Part shown: positions 26,035 to 35,067 of the stretch, one piece after another | How the letters are laid out: each line of letters starts with the position of its first letter | Numbering within the stretch: the first letter of the stretch is position 1 | Origin: Chlorogloeopsis sp038404745 | GTDB taxonomy: Bacteria > Cyanobacteriota > Cyanobacteriia > Cyanobacteriales > Nostocaceae | Direction: 5' to 3' | DNA length: 64,000 nucleotides | NCBI RefSeq assembly: GCF_038404745.2 | Contig: NZ_JAYKTT020000012.1 | Coordinates: forward strand, 1-64,000 | The notes under the pieces: generated by a model | What the model saw: the letters and a program-made list of their open reading frames with translations, nothing else | Databases searched by the model: none | Told to the model about the DNA's origin: nothing | Program-made: the position numbers and the translations under genes

Positions 26035-27414
26035 TTATGTTTTGTTGGAACGGCTAGTTATATTAATGCGATCGCTCAATTTGCGGAGAGTTTGTGCCAA
26101 GTCTTGATCAGTTTGTTTCAATTGAGCAATTTTTTCACAACTGTACATAACAGTTGTGTGATCTTTACCACCAAACTCTTCTCCGATTCTCGGCAAACTA
26201 AGTTCCGTATGTTGCCGCATTAAATACATTCCGATCTGACGCGCCCAGCTAATTTCTCTTCGTCGCGAGTTGCTCTTTAAGTCTTCAATTGTCACATTTA
26301 ACTCTTCGGCAACAATCGTCAAAATAGCTTCTGGGGTTGTGTTTACTTTTTCGGTTGGTGGCTCTAAAACTGGGGCAATATTTTCTACCGTCATAGACAA
26401 GCCCCAAATAGAAATATATGCCAACGCCCGAATTAATGCACCTTCTAGCTCTCGAATATTGGAAGTGTAATGATAAGCAATATATTCAATTACATCCCTT
26501 GGTAGACGGATATTTTCATACTCAGCCTTTTTTTGCAGAATTGCCATTCTAGTTTCTAAATCTGGCGGTTGAATATCAGCAATGAGTCCCATAGAAAATC
26601 GAGAACACAAACGTTCTTGCAGACTGGGTATTTGATTTGGCGGACGATCAGAAGCTAGCACGACTTGCTTACCGGCTTCGTGTAGAGTATTAAAAGTATG
26701 GAAGAATTCTTCTTGGGTGTATTCTTTACCTTCAATAAACTGAATGTCATCTACTAAAATTACATCAGCAGCGCGGTAATGTTCGCGAAAACTTTGCATA
26801 CTGTCTTTACGAATGGCAGTAATTAAATCATTAGTAAACTGCTCGGTAGAAACATAAAATATTTTTGAATCAGGACAAATTTCCAGCCGATAGTGTCCGA
26901 TCGCCTGCATCAAGTGAGTTTTTCCCAAACCCACACCACCACATAAAAATAAGGGATTAAACTCTCTGCCTGGAGATTCTGCAACTGCCAAGGATGCAGC
27001 GTGAGCCATACGATTGTTAGCTCCCACCACGAATCGAGAAAATACATACTTGAGATTTAATTCTGTAGCCTTTGGTCTATTTTTAGCTGTGGTCTCGGCA
27101 CTACTATTTTGAGTTGTGACTACCCAACTAGTTTCTCGTTCATTAAATTGAGAAACATCTTCACCTTGAGTAACAGTAATATAAATTCCTACAGGATGGC
27201 CAAGAATGTCTTGAACCACATTGGCAATGGTTTTAATGTAGTACTTTTGTAACCAATTACGAGCAAAGGGATTAGGAGTACGAATTACCAAGCAATTATT
27301 TTCTAATCGCTCGGCACTAGCAGTTTTGATCCAAGTCTCAAAGGTAGGACGAGACAACTCTAGCTGCAATCGCTCTAGAACTTGACTCCACAGACTTTCT
27401 ATGGGAATTGTCAT
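26035..27414 (-). CDS. dnaA: Chromosomal replication initiator DnaA
   Basis: 459 residues, usual length. Domain I is at the start (IPIESLWSQVLERLQLELSR, then PTFETWI). The AAA+ domain has Walker A LCGGVGLGKTHLMQAIGHYR and Walker B DVILVDDIQFIEGKE; GARHxxE-like sensor regions follow. Domain IV ends with the DnaA-box recognition signature FGGKDHTTVMYSCEKIAQLK. It binds ATP and DnaA boxes to open the origin. The gene is followed by oriC and dnaN on the same strand; the upstream region is shared with the divergent HtrA-type protease. Confidence 0.98.
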   Translation of the reverse strand: MTIPIESLWSQVLERLQLELSRPTFETWIKTASAERLENNCLVIRTPNPFARNWLQKYYIKTIANVVQDILGHPVGIYITVTQGEDVSQFNERETSWVVTTQNSSAETTAKNRPKATELNLKYVFSRFVVGANNRMAHAASLAVAESPGREFNPLFLCGGVGLGKTHLMQAIGHYRLEICPDSKIFYVSTEQFTNDLITAIRKDSMQSFREHYRAADVILVDDIQFIEGKEYTQEEFFHTFNTLHEAGKQVVLASDRPPNQIPSLQERLCSRFSMGLIADIQPPDLETRMAILQKKAEYENIRLPRDVIEYIAYHYTSNIRELEGALIRALAYISIWGLSMTVENIAPVLEPPTEKVNTTPEAILTIVAEELNVTIEDLKSNSRRREISWARQIGMYLMRQHTELSLPRIGEEFGGKDHTTVMYSCEKIAQLKQTDQDLAQTLRKLSDRINITSRSNKT

Positions 27415-27578
27415 GATCTACCACCTTTGCTGGTAACCGTCACAATAATATTAAGCAAGCACCAATTTAGCAAAATGTACTCTAGACCAGGGATGAGCTT
27501 TAGGTTGTTATCATTTTTGGACTTTCCTGGTAGGCAATATCCTACCACTCAAGGATTCACACGGAGAAGCGAATACCG

Positions 27579-28763
27579 ATGAAGACAAATTTATTGTTAA
27601 TGCTACTGAGTGGCGTAGCAGTATCTTTAGGTGGCTGTGCCATACCCACCAACACATTAGAGACTCAAAGCCCCAACACTCAAGCTCAAAACCCAACTAA
27701 TACCCCAATTGTCGCTGCTCCTGCCCCTCCTGCCATTTTTCAATCCTCAGGAGATCCTAACTTTGTAGTCAAAGTTGTGCAAAAGGTGGGGCCTGCTGTT
27801 GTGAGAATCGATGCTGCTAGAACAATCATTTCTCGCTCACCAGATGAATTTAGTGATCCATTTTTACGACGCTTTTTTGGCGATTCACCATCTCGTTCTA
27901 GACCGAGAGTAGAAAGAGGTAGCGGCTCCGGATTTATGATCAGTGGTAATGGTCAAATTTTAACTAACTCGCACGTCGTCAATGGTGCTGATATTGTAAC
28001 TGTTCGGCTCAAAGATGGCCGTACTTTTGATGGACGCGTGCTGGGTGAAGACCCCATTACCGATGTAGCTGTGATTAAAATTGATGCAAATAACTTGCCG
28101 ACAATTGCTTTGGGCAATTCCGAGACTTTACAACCAGGAGAACCAGTAATTGCGATCGGCAATCCATTGGGTTTAGATAATACTGTAACCTCTGGTATTA
28201 TCAGCGCTACAGGTCGTTCTAGCAGTGCCATTGGTGCTAGTGATAAACGGGTTGATTACATTCAAACCGATGCTGCGATTAACCCCGGTAACTCTGGAGG
28301 GCCTTTACTAAATGCTCGTGGTGAAGTTATTGGCATGAATACTGCCATCCTCCAAGGCGCTCAAGGATTGGGATTTGCTATTCCTATCAACACAGCACAA
28401 CGAATTGGTAAGGAATTAATTGCTAACGGGAAAGTAGATCATCCTTATTTGGGTATTCAAATGGTAACGCTGACACCGGAAGTAAAAGAAAGAATAGATA
28501 GATTAGGACTGAATGTCACAAGCGATCGCGGCGTTTTACTAATTGATGTTGTGCCAAGTTCGCCAGCAGCAGCAGCGGGGCTGCGAGAGGGTGATGTTAT
28601 TCAAAGTATCAACAACCAATCTGTTGCCAATATAGAAGAAGTGCAGAAGCTAGTGGAAAACAGTAAAATAGGAATTCCTTTACAATTACAAATACAGCGT
28701 AACGGACAAACTGCCCAAGTAGCAGTTAAACCAGCACCCTTACCAATTCAAAAAGAAGGTTAG
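27579..28763 (+). CDS. HtrA/Deg-type serine protease, lipoprotein (HhoA/HhoB-like)
   Basis: 394 residues. The N-terminus has a lipoprotein signal (LLLMLLSGVAVSLGGC, lipobox LGGC at about residues 17-20), followed by a Pro/Thr/Asn-rich linker, so the protease sits on the periplasmic side of a membrane. The trypsin-like domain has the His in NSHVVNGAD, the Asp in DPITDVAVIKID and the Ser in INPGNSGGPLLN: the full triad. One PDZ domain follows (YLGIQMVTLTPEVKER, then GVLLIDVVPSSPAAAAGLRE). It should degrade or refold damaged envelope and thylakoid-lumen proteins. One of several Deg paralogues in cyanobacteria; exact assignment (hhoA, hhoB or htrA) is not possible. Divergent from dnaA. Confidence 0.92.
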   Translation: MKTNLLLMLLSGVAVSLGGCAIPTNTLETQSPNTQAQNPTNTPIVAAPAPPAIFQSSGDPNFVVKVVQKVGPAVVRIDAARTIISRSPDEFSDPFLRRFFGDSPSRSRPRVERGSGSGFMISGNGQILTNSHVVNGADIVTVRLKDGRTFDGRVLGEDPITDVAVIKIDANNLPTIALGNSETLQPGEPVIAIGNPLGLDNTVTSGIISATGRSSSAIGASDKRVDYIQTDAAINPGNSGGPLLNARGEVIGMNTAILQGAQGLGFAIPINTAQRIGKELIANGKVDHPYLGIQMVTLTPEVKERIDRLGLNVTSDRGVLLIDVVPSSPAAAAGLREGDVIQSINNQSVANIEEVQKLVENSKIGIPLQLQIQRNGQTAQVAVKPAPLPIQKEG

Positions 28764-28798
28764 TGTAAGTAGCAGGCACAAGGCACAAGGCAGAGGGC

Positions 28799-28852
28799 AG
28801 TGGGGAATTGGGACGCGGGGACACAAAGACGCAAAAACGCGGAGAATGTACA
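28799..28852. repeat. Dispersed low-complexity repeat
   Basis: 'gtggggaattgggacgcggggacacaaagacgcaaaaacgcggagaatgtac' belongs to the same family as 14163-14334 and 25641-25757. It occupies the gap between the HtrA-type gene and def; the rest of the gap is AT-rich with no gene. Confidence 0.6.
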
Positions 28853-28964
28853 TGAAAAATTTTCCCTTACTCCTACTCTCTCAATCTCCTTGTCCTCTTC
28901 TGTATGCAGTTTATGAAGGCTACTTATAAATAAAATATTTTTATATCAAAAAAGATTTAATGTT

Positions 28965-29498
28965 ATGGCTGAACAACTTCCTGTGATTCAATTAGGTAAT
29001 CCGAGCTTACGGCAAAAAGCAGCTGTAATTGAAAATATTCAAGATGAAAATATTCAAAAACTAATTGATGATTTAATTGCCACAGTTATCGAGGCTAATG
29101 GTGTTGGCATTGCTGCACCGCAAGTTGCCCAATCATGCCGCTTGATGATTGTAGCCTCTCGTCCTAACCTTAGGTATCCTAACGCTCCACAAATGGAACC
29201 TACTGCCATGATTAATCCGAAAATCATTGCTCATTCTACTGAAGTTGTCAAAGGTTGGGAAGGTTGTTTAAGTATTCCGGGTATCAGAGGGTTAGTACCC
29301 AGATACCAAGCAATAGAAATCGAGTATACGGATAGAAATGGCAAGCTGCAAAAACAACAATTAACTGATTTTGTTGCTCGGATCTTTCAGCATGAATATG
29401 ACCATTTTGAGGGATTAGTATTTTTAGATCGGCTGGAGAGTAGCCTAGATATTATTACTGAGCAAGAGTATCAAAAAATGATTGTTAAGAATATTTGA
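28965..29498 (+). CDS. def: Peptide deformylase
   Basis: 177 residues. All three conserved motifs are present: GVGIAAPQV (motif 1), EGCLSIPGIRG (motif 2, with the metal-binding Cys) and FQHEYDHFEGLVF (motif 3, with both metal-binding His and the catalytic Glu). It removes the formyl group from the N-terminal methionine of new proteins in the cytoplasm. It is one of two usual bacterial Def types; the G in EGCLSIPG and the short C-terminus match type 1-like cyanobacterial enzymes. ATG at 28965. The HMA-domain cluster begins 94 bases downstream on the same strand but probably has its own promoter. Confidence 0.95.
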   Translation: MAEQLPVIQLGNPSLRQKAAVIENIQDENIQKLIDDLIATVIEANGVGIAAPQVAQSCRLMIVASRPNLRYPNAPQMEPTAMINPKIIAHSTEVVKGWEGCLSIPGIRGLVPRYQAIEIEYTDRNGKLQKQQLTDFVARIFQHEYDHFEGLVFLDRLESSLDIITEQEYQKMIVKNI

Positions 29499-29592
29499 CA
29501 ATAAATATTTCTAAAGAACTATACAATAACCGGAAAAGTAAGTTACATTTTATCTATTGTTAACCTTTTGGCTTGAGGTCGTTATCGGGTAA

Positions 29593-30837
29593 ATGACAAA
29601 GACCACTAGTAGTCGCGGGAGATTAGGTCATCCGCCACAAATCTTGTCTGACTTAATCTTGGCTCAACAGCACAGCGATGAAGCAAACAATGACACTGGC
29701 AAGGAATCTGTGCATTCACCAACACAACAAATGTTTGGTAGTTTGAGAGTTGTCCATGCAACTCCGGGTCGTGTGCGTATTCGCGCTACTGATGGTAGTC
29801 ATAACTCAATACTACAAAGTGTTTCTGAGTATTTACGACAGCAAAAGGGACTTAAGGAAGTTGCTATTAATCGGCAAACTAGTAGCTTAGTAGTTACATT
29901 TGATGAAAATCAACTTTCCTTACCTGAAATACTGGCGTTGCTTGAGAGATTTGGCGTCGGACAGCAAAATTCTTCTGATTCCACAAATCATACAGATCCC
30001 TTTGCAGCATGGAAATCTATTGATTTTTGGACAGAACAGGGAATATCTTTTATTCCTTTGTTTACAGGGCTAGGAGTGACAGGTGCATTAGGAATCAGCG
30101 GATTGGTATCAATTCCTGTATACATGATTACAGCAGATGCAACCCGTCGCGTGATTGACTATATACAGCCGCAACTATCGGCATTAAAAAATAACAAACA
30201 ACTTCATAGTGTTTCTACAAAAAATCGCCAGGTAAATTCTGAGGCTTCTTTAGAGAAAGTGGAGCAAACAACAGCTTTAAAAAAGGAAATTTCTGCAACA
30301 AATACTGTAGACAGGGCTAATAATTTAGCAGCACAATCTGCAAAAAATGCTTACAGTGTTGTTCATTCAGTTCCAGGACGCGTGCGCTTAAATGTACCTC
30401 GCTTAGGTTCTGATCGCGCCTATGCACGACGACTGGAAAAGTTGCTCAAAAGCGATTCCCAAGTCACAAACGTGCGTGTAAATTGTGATGCGGTATCAGT
30501 GGTGATCGCTTATCAACCAGGTAACATTCCAGTATCCCACTGGGCTAGCTTAATAGATTTGGCTGACAACAAAACTGTTACTCAGGTAATTCCTATTAGA
30601 ACAGCAGAGCATACACCAAAAGAAGAACGTCAGTATTATCAACCTCAAGAATTTGCAACAGCAACGCAAACTTCAACAGAGGAAGTTAGTCAACTGTCTC
30701 AATCTCAAGAACTAAAGACAGCAAGTGAAGATATTACTCCAGAAGCATCTACTTTATGGGGTAATTTCAAAACACCCGCTTTGTCTTATGCTCTCGCCTT
30801 TATGGCGAAATTCCCTTTAAATGCAGGCCCCGACTGA
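29593..30837 (+). CDS. Protein with two HMA2-like domains flanking a membrane segment
   Basis: 414 residues. Residues about 49-120 (SLRVVHATPGRVRIRATDGS) and 253-325 (YSVVHSVPGRVRLNVPRLGS) are ferredoxin-like HMA-type domains in which the metal-binding CxxC is replaced by PGRVR. Between them lies one hydrophobic region (about 150-182, ISFIPLFTGLGVTGALGISG), so one or two helices could cross the membrane. The tail is Gln/Ser/Thr-rich, with a final hydrophobic stretch SYALAFMAKF. No catalytic motif. First gene of a co-directional set of HMA2/P-type ATPase/DUF5132 genes; the next starts 12 bases later after 'gaggagggaaag'. A partner or adaptor of the ATPase is the simplest reading. Confidence 0.75.
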   Translation: MTKTTSSRGRLGHPPQILSDLILAQQHSDEANNDTGKESVHSPTQQMFGSLRVVHATPGRVRIRATDGSHNSILQSVSEYLRQQKGLKEVAINRQTSSLVVTFDENQLSLPEILALLERFGVGQQNSSDSTNHTDPFAAWKSIDFWTEQGISFIPLFTGLGVTGALGISGLVSIPVYMITADATRRVIDYIQPQLSALKNNKQLHSVSTKNRQVNSEASLEKVEQTTALKKEISATNTVDRANNLAAQSAKNAYSVVHSVPGRVRLNVPRLGSDRAYARRLEKLLKSDSQVTNVRVNCDAVSVVIAYQPGNIPVSHWASLIDLADNKTVTQVIPIRTAEHTPKEERQYYQPQEFATATQTSTEEVSQLSQSQELKTASEDITPEASTLWGNFKTPALSYALAFMAKFPLNAGPD

Positions 30838-30849
30838 GGAGGGAAAGTA

Positions 30850-32007
30850 ATGGTTGGATCGATTTCGCAATTGCAATTGGCAACTGCTAGAGAAAAAAAA
30901 ACCCAGGCAGTTGTTACTCCCGATAGAAATTACGTCGGGAAGCGGTCGTCGAAGGAAGTTTATAGCATTACTTATGCGCTTCCAGGGCAAGTAGGATTTT
31001 GTGTACCTCGCATTGCTAAAGAACTAGAATACAGTAAAAAACTGGTATCTTTGCTGCAAGCAGAGAATTTAGTCACGAGAGTGCAAGTAAATGACACTGC
31101 TGGCTCAATCGCGATCGCCTACAAGCCTGGAACCATGTCAGACTTTGAGATGCGAACGCATCTAATTGATCTGATTCACGCTGCTAGCGATGCATTAATT
31201 GCAGATCAAAAAGTGCAGATACAACCAGCTTTTTCACATTCAGTTGCAAACCAAACCAAAATCAGGCAAGAGCAAAACAAAGTAGCTTATAGCATTGCTC
31301 ATGCGATTCCAGGGCAAGTGGGATTTTGTGTACCTCGCATTACCCAAGAACCAAAATACAGTCAAAGACTGGTAGCGTTGTTGAAGGCAGAGAGTTTAGT
31401 CACGAAAGTGGAAGTAAATAACACTGCTGGCTCGATTGTGGTAATGTATCAGTCTGGAGCAATGTCAGATTTTGAAATGCGATCGCATTTAATCAATCTG
31501 ATTCAGTCAGAGGGCAATCCACTCATTGCAGAACCAACTCCCAAACAAACTGCAAGTAAAACCAAAAGTAGACAAGAGCAAGACAAGGAAACAAGCACAA
31601 AAAAAACCAAGGAGAAATTGAAAACTCCTCCCGTTTGTGCCAGTGCTAACCATTCCGTGTCCTCGTCTCGCCCTCAATCTGCGACTTCTCCTGGAAAAAC
31701 TAAAGAGCAAGCAAAGCAGCCAGCAAAATTAGCTTATAGTATTGCTCACTCCATTCCGGGACGAGTTAGATTTCATGTGCCTCGGATTGCCCAAGATCCG
31801 AAATACGTGCAACGTTTGGAAGCTTTGCTCAAAGCAGATCCAACGGTAATTGGCGAACGAGTAAATCGCTGTTGCGCATCAATTGTGATCACATATAAAT
31901 CTGCGTTCAACCTCAATACTCAAAATCAAAAACGCAGTGTGATGGAAGCAGCAATATCACATTTAGTGAGTTTGCTTCAAGATGCAACTATAAGCGCGAT
32001 CGCCTAA
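30850..32007 (+). CDS. Protein with three tandem HMA2-like domains
   Basis: 385 residues: three ferredoxin-like HMA2 modules (about 37-112, 147-225 and 297-385) joined by Lys/Gln/Thr-rich linkers, with no membrane helix. Modules 1 and 2 are near copies (YALPGQVGFCVPRIAKELEY and HAIPGQVGFCVPRITQEPKY), with Cys in place of the second basic residue. Module 3 keeps the family form HSIPGRVRFHVPRIAQDPKY. Each ends with the strand pattern SIAIAYKPG or SIVVMYQSG. The duplication is recent by protein similarity. It is likely soluble and modular, a candidate scaffold or metal-handling partner for the ATPase encoded next. ATG at 30850 has a strong ribosome site (gaggagggaaagta). Confidence 0.75.
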   Translation: MVGSISQLQLATAREKKTQAVVTPDRNYVGKRSSKEVYSITYALPGQVGFCVPRIAKELEYSKKLVSLLQAENLVTRVQVNDTAGSIAIAYKPGTMSDFEMRTHLIDLIHAASDALIADQKVQIQPAFSHSVANQTKIRQEQNKVAYSIAHAIPGQVGFCVPRITQEPKYSQRLVALLKAESLVTKVEVNNTAGSIVVMYQSGAMSDFEMRSHLINLIQSEGNPLIAEPTPKQTASKTKSRQEQDKETSTKKTKEKLKTPPVCASANHSVSSSRPQSATSPGKTKEQAKQPAKLAYSIAHSIPGRVRFHVPRIAQDPKYVQRLEALLKADPTVIGERVNRCCASIVITYKSAFNLNTQNQKRSVMEAAISHLVSLLQDATISAIA

Positions 32008-32175
32008 CTGTCAAAACACATCTATCAGCCTTTCACAACTCACAAATCAAGACCTGAAGACAACTAGCCAGTCTAGCAGGATGGGGAGTTTGTTTACTCT
32101 TTTCACTATCCTTGCCAAACTGGATAGCCTTCTTGTCGCTTTCAGTTCAAAAATTATCTGTATGAGAGAGAAGCA

Positions 32176-34431
32176 ATGGTACAAGTTAAGGTGGGTTTAC
32201 CATCCTCCGCAAGTCAGTTGTCTCAAGTGACAGCGGCTCAAAAGAATGGGAAAGCTCATTTAGTCGAACTCAACACACACTCACGCACGCATCTTCCCAA
32301 AGTTCCTCATAGTGTTGTCCATGCAATTACAGGTAGAATTCGCTTGCAAGTGCCACGCTTGCGCTACGATCCTGACTATGCACAGCGCCTCCAAATTCTG
32401 CTAGAAGCAGATGCATTAGTTACAAGTATCCGGCTCAAGCCTGCGGCAGCCTCGGTTGCTATTACTTACAATCCCAGGAAAGTTTCAGAATTCAAGTTAC
32501 GCCACCATCTTAGCCATTTAATCCAAGCAGCTGGTGAACTTGTTGTCCTCAAATCTGCAACACTACAAACAACGGAACAAACAGAGAAATTTTGGCCGGG
32601 AGTACAACTTTCTGGTGCTATTACCACCTTAGCTGTGTTGGGTGGGCCTTTGGGATTACCCATTCCATCAATGTTGATGGTAGGAACCATTACTCTTGCT
32701 ACATTGCCAATTGTTCAACGCGCTTGGAAGGGAATTGTCGTAGAGCGAAAACTGAATATAGACTTTTTGGATTTTATTGCGATCGCCATTACCACCTTTC
32801 AAGGTCAATTTATCACGCCAGCACTGATGCTGAGTTTAATTGAGATTGGTGAAAAGATACGCGATCGCACAGCTCGTTCATCGGCACAGCAAACCCTGGA
32901 TCTATTGAGTTCTTTAGGGCAGTTAGTGTGGGTGGAACGAGGCGGCAACAAGCAACAAATTTCCATCCAAGAAGTGCAGTGTGGAGATACAGTCATTGTC
33001 TATCCAGGGGAACAAGTACCCGTTGACGGTAAAATCCTGCGAGGTAAAGCGCTGTTAGATGAGCAAAAACTAACTGGCGAATCTGTGCCTGTTTTCAAAA
33101 CAAAGGGACAACAAGTATTTGCTTCCACCTTGGTGCGGGAAGGACGAATTTATATCCTGGCAGAAGGAATCGGCAACGATACTAAAGCTGGGAAAAGCTT
33201 GCAGTTAATGCAACAAGCCCCAGTTCACGATACCCGCATGGGGAACGATGCTGTGAAAATTGCCGAGAAAGCAGTGTTGCCAACTTTGTTACTGGGAGGG
33301 ACAGTACTTGCCATCACCCGTAACCCGGCGCGTGCAGCTAGTATTTTCAGCCTTGATTTTGCAACGGGAATTCGAGTCTCTGTGCCAACAGCAGTTTTGG
33401 CAGCACTTACCCATGCAGCCCAGCGCGGTGTTCTGATTCGCAGTGGCAGAGCGTTAGAACTGCTAGCACAGGTAGATACTGTCGTCTTTGATAAAACAGG
33501 CACGCTGACTCAAGGTGAAGCGGCTGTTGTCGGGGTTGAGAGTTTCAATTCAGCAATTTCAAGTATGCGGGTATTGCAACTAGCTGCTACCGCCGAACAG
33601 TGCTTAACTCATCCAGTCGCAGAGGCAGTCATGCGTTATGCCGAAACTCACAACGTAGAAATTTTGCCGCGTAGCAAGTGGGAGTATCAACTTGGCTTGG
33701 GCGTACAAGCACAGATTGATGGAGAACTTGTTTATGTAGGTAGCAAGCGTTTTCTGCGCCACAAAAATGTGGATCTGTCGGGATTAGAAGGAAAACAAAA
33801 ACCTGCCTCTGCAATTTATGTTGCCACCAACGGTGAACTTCAAGGTATAATAGAGTATTGTGACTTGCTCCGTCCTGAAAGTCGGGAAGTCATTCATAGA
33901 CTGTTGACGGTCGAGGGTGTAGAAGTCCACATGCTCACCGGAGACAACAAGCGCACTGCTAGCACTGTAGCCGCGCAACTTGGTATTATCCCAACTAATA
34001 CCCACGCAGAAGCATTTCCTGAACAAAAAGCAACAGTTGTACGCGAATTGCACGAGCAAGGAAAGACCGTTGCATTTGTTGGCGATGGTATCAATGATTC
34101 GCCAGCTTTAGCCTACGCCGATGTTTCTGTATCTTTTGCCAACGGTTCCGATATTGCCCGTGAGACAGCCGACTTAGTGCTGATGAAGAATGACTTGCAT
34201 GGTTTATTGGAAGCGATCGCGCTCGCCCGCCAAACCAAGCAACTAATTCAGCAAAACACGGGTATTGTTGCCGTACCTAACCTAGCTGCATTAGCGATCG
34301 CCGTTTTCTTCGGTTTAAATCCTTTAGCAGCAACGGTAGTCAACAATGGCTCTACAGTGGTTGCAGGAGTAAACGGTTTGCGTCCTGTTTTGAAAAGCCG
34401 CAAAACAAAAACTCTACCAACAGTAAGATGA
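32176..34431 (+). CDS. HMA2-domain heavy-metal-type P-type ATPase lacking the CPx motif
   Basis: 751 residues. The N-terminal HMA2-like domain (about 46-120) contains HAITGRIRLQVPRLRYDPDY and no CxxC. The P-type core is complete: actuator LTGES (TGES at 300-303), phosphorylation DKTGTLTQGE with Asp439, nucleotide loop MLTGDNKRTA and hinge VGDGINDSPALAYADVSVSF (from about 635). The membrane helix that normally contains CPC reads SLDFATGIRVSVPTAVLAAL (near 392-410), with no cysteine, resembling the P1B-6-like group rather than Cu, Zn or Cd pumps. It should move a metal ion across a membrane at the expense of ATP; the ion is not predictable, though iron is suggested by analogy with ferrosome FezB ATPases. 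The 168-base gap upstream is empty. Confidence 0.85.
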   Translation: MVQVKVGLPSSASQLSQVTAAQKNGKAHLVELNTHSRTHLPKVPHSVVHAITGRIRLQVPRLRYDPDYAQRLQILLEADALVTSIRLKPAAASVAITYNPRKVSEFKLRHHLSHLIQAAGELVVLKSATLQTTEQTEKFWPGVQLSGAITTLAVLGGPLGLPIPSMLMVGTITLATLPIVQRAWKGIVVERKLNIDFLDFIAIAITTFQGQFITPALMLSLIEIGEKIRDRTARSSAQQTLDLLSSLGQLVWVERGGNKQQISIQEVQCGDTVIVYPGEQVPVDGKILRGKALLDEQKLTGESVPVFKTKGQQVFASTLVREGRIYILAEGIGNDTKAGKSLQLMQQAPVHDTRMGNDAVKIAEKAVLPTLLLGGTVLAITRNPARAASIFSLDFATGIRVSVPTAVLAALTHAAQRGVLIRSGRALELLAQVDTVVFDKTGTLTQGEAAVVGVESFNSAISSMRVLQLAATAEQCLTHPVAEAVMRYAETHNVEILPRSKWEYQLGLGVQAQIDGELVYVGSKRFLRHKNVDLSGLEGKQKPASAIYVATNGELQGIIEYCDLLRPESREVIHRLLTVEGVEVHMLTGDNKRTASTVAAQLGIIPTNTHAEAFPEQKATVVRELHEQGKTVAFVGDGINDSPALAYADVSVSFANGSDIARETADLVLMKNDLHGLLEAIALARQTKQLIQQNTGIVAVPNLAALAIAVFFGLNPLAATVVNNGSTVVAGVNGLRPVLKSRKTKTLPTVR

Positions 34432-34501
34432 GATATCTATCTCTACTGAAATAAGATAGAGAGTTTTAGTGGAATTTACTGATTTACTTGAGGTAAAAAT
34501 T

Positions 34502-34798
34502 ATGGCACCCAAAATAACTGACTTTGTCGAAGAAGCTGGCGCACCTGGAATTATAGCCGGTATCGGTGCAGTTCTTCTAGCACCTGTAGTGATTCCAGTC
34601 GTAGCTGGAGTAGGTAAACCCATCGCTAAAACCCTGATTAAAGGTGGAATTAGCATTTACGAAAAGAGCAGAGGAGCCTTTGCAGAACTGGGTGAAACCT
34701 GGGAAGACATTGTTGCTGAAGCAAGAGCAGAACTAGCTGAATCAAAGCAACTACCAGCTGTTGAAGCTGGTGTTGATAATGGAGATAAGGTTGGCTAA
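34502..34798 (+). CDS. DUF5132 family membrane protein (copy 2, next to the ATPase)
   Basis: 98 residues from the ATG at 34502, which follows 'gaggtaaaaatt'; a GTG at 34469 would give an unrelated leader. One hydrophobic hairpin or long helix (APGIIAGIGAVLLAPVVIPV, then VAGVGKPIAK) is followed by GGISIYEKSRGAFAELGETW and EDIVAEARAELAE, an acidic amphipathic helix. It shares about two thirds of its sequence with copy 1 at 12566-12850. Located 70 bases after the ATPase stop in the same orientation, it belongs to the same transcription unit. The small hydrophobic-plus-amphipathic shape suits a membrane-curving or ATPase-accessory role; this is inference. Confidence 0.8.
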   Translation: MAPKITDFVEEAGAPGIIAGIGAVLLAPVVIPVVAGVGKPIAKTLIKGGISIYEKSRGAFAELGETWEDIVAEARAELAESKQLPAVEAGVDNGDKVG

Positions 34799-34836
34799 AC
34801 TTCAACAACCATAGTTGTGAAAGTTTATATCGTAGG

Positions 34837-34855
34837 GATGGGTAACTTACCCATC
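34837..34855. repeat. Short perfect inverted repeat
   Basis: GATGGGTAA at 34837-34845 and TTACCCATC at 34847-34855, one-base loop, 39 bases after the DUF5132 stop. Followed by 'tccaaaattatg', no T-run, so terminator function is uncertain. The nearby 34932-34950 stretch (aggttgaaccgggtaacgag) matches the reverse complement of the palindromic repeat at the window end (63975-64000). Confidence 0.45.
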
Positions 34856-35067
34856 TCCAAAATTATGATTCAGTTGATCAATTTTGGATGGGGATTTTTT
34901 GAGAGAGCGTTCTGGCTCTAGTTCTTGTAACTAGGTTGAACCGGGTAACGAGAGTTGAAGAGTACAAAGGTAGTAGTCAGGGATTTACTACCTCGGATCT
35001 TTTTTCAGAATATCAAGCCTCATGGGTACTTTTAATTAAATTTGTAATTGCTAAGGAGAGTGGTGAC

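Noticed and set aside
34936..35067. TTG-started N-terminal extension of the last HMA2 gene
   Set aside because: The region lies in a palindromic repeat similar to the right end of the window, and a GTG with AAGGAG at the right distance follows at 35068.
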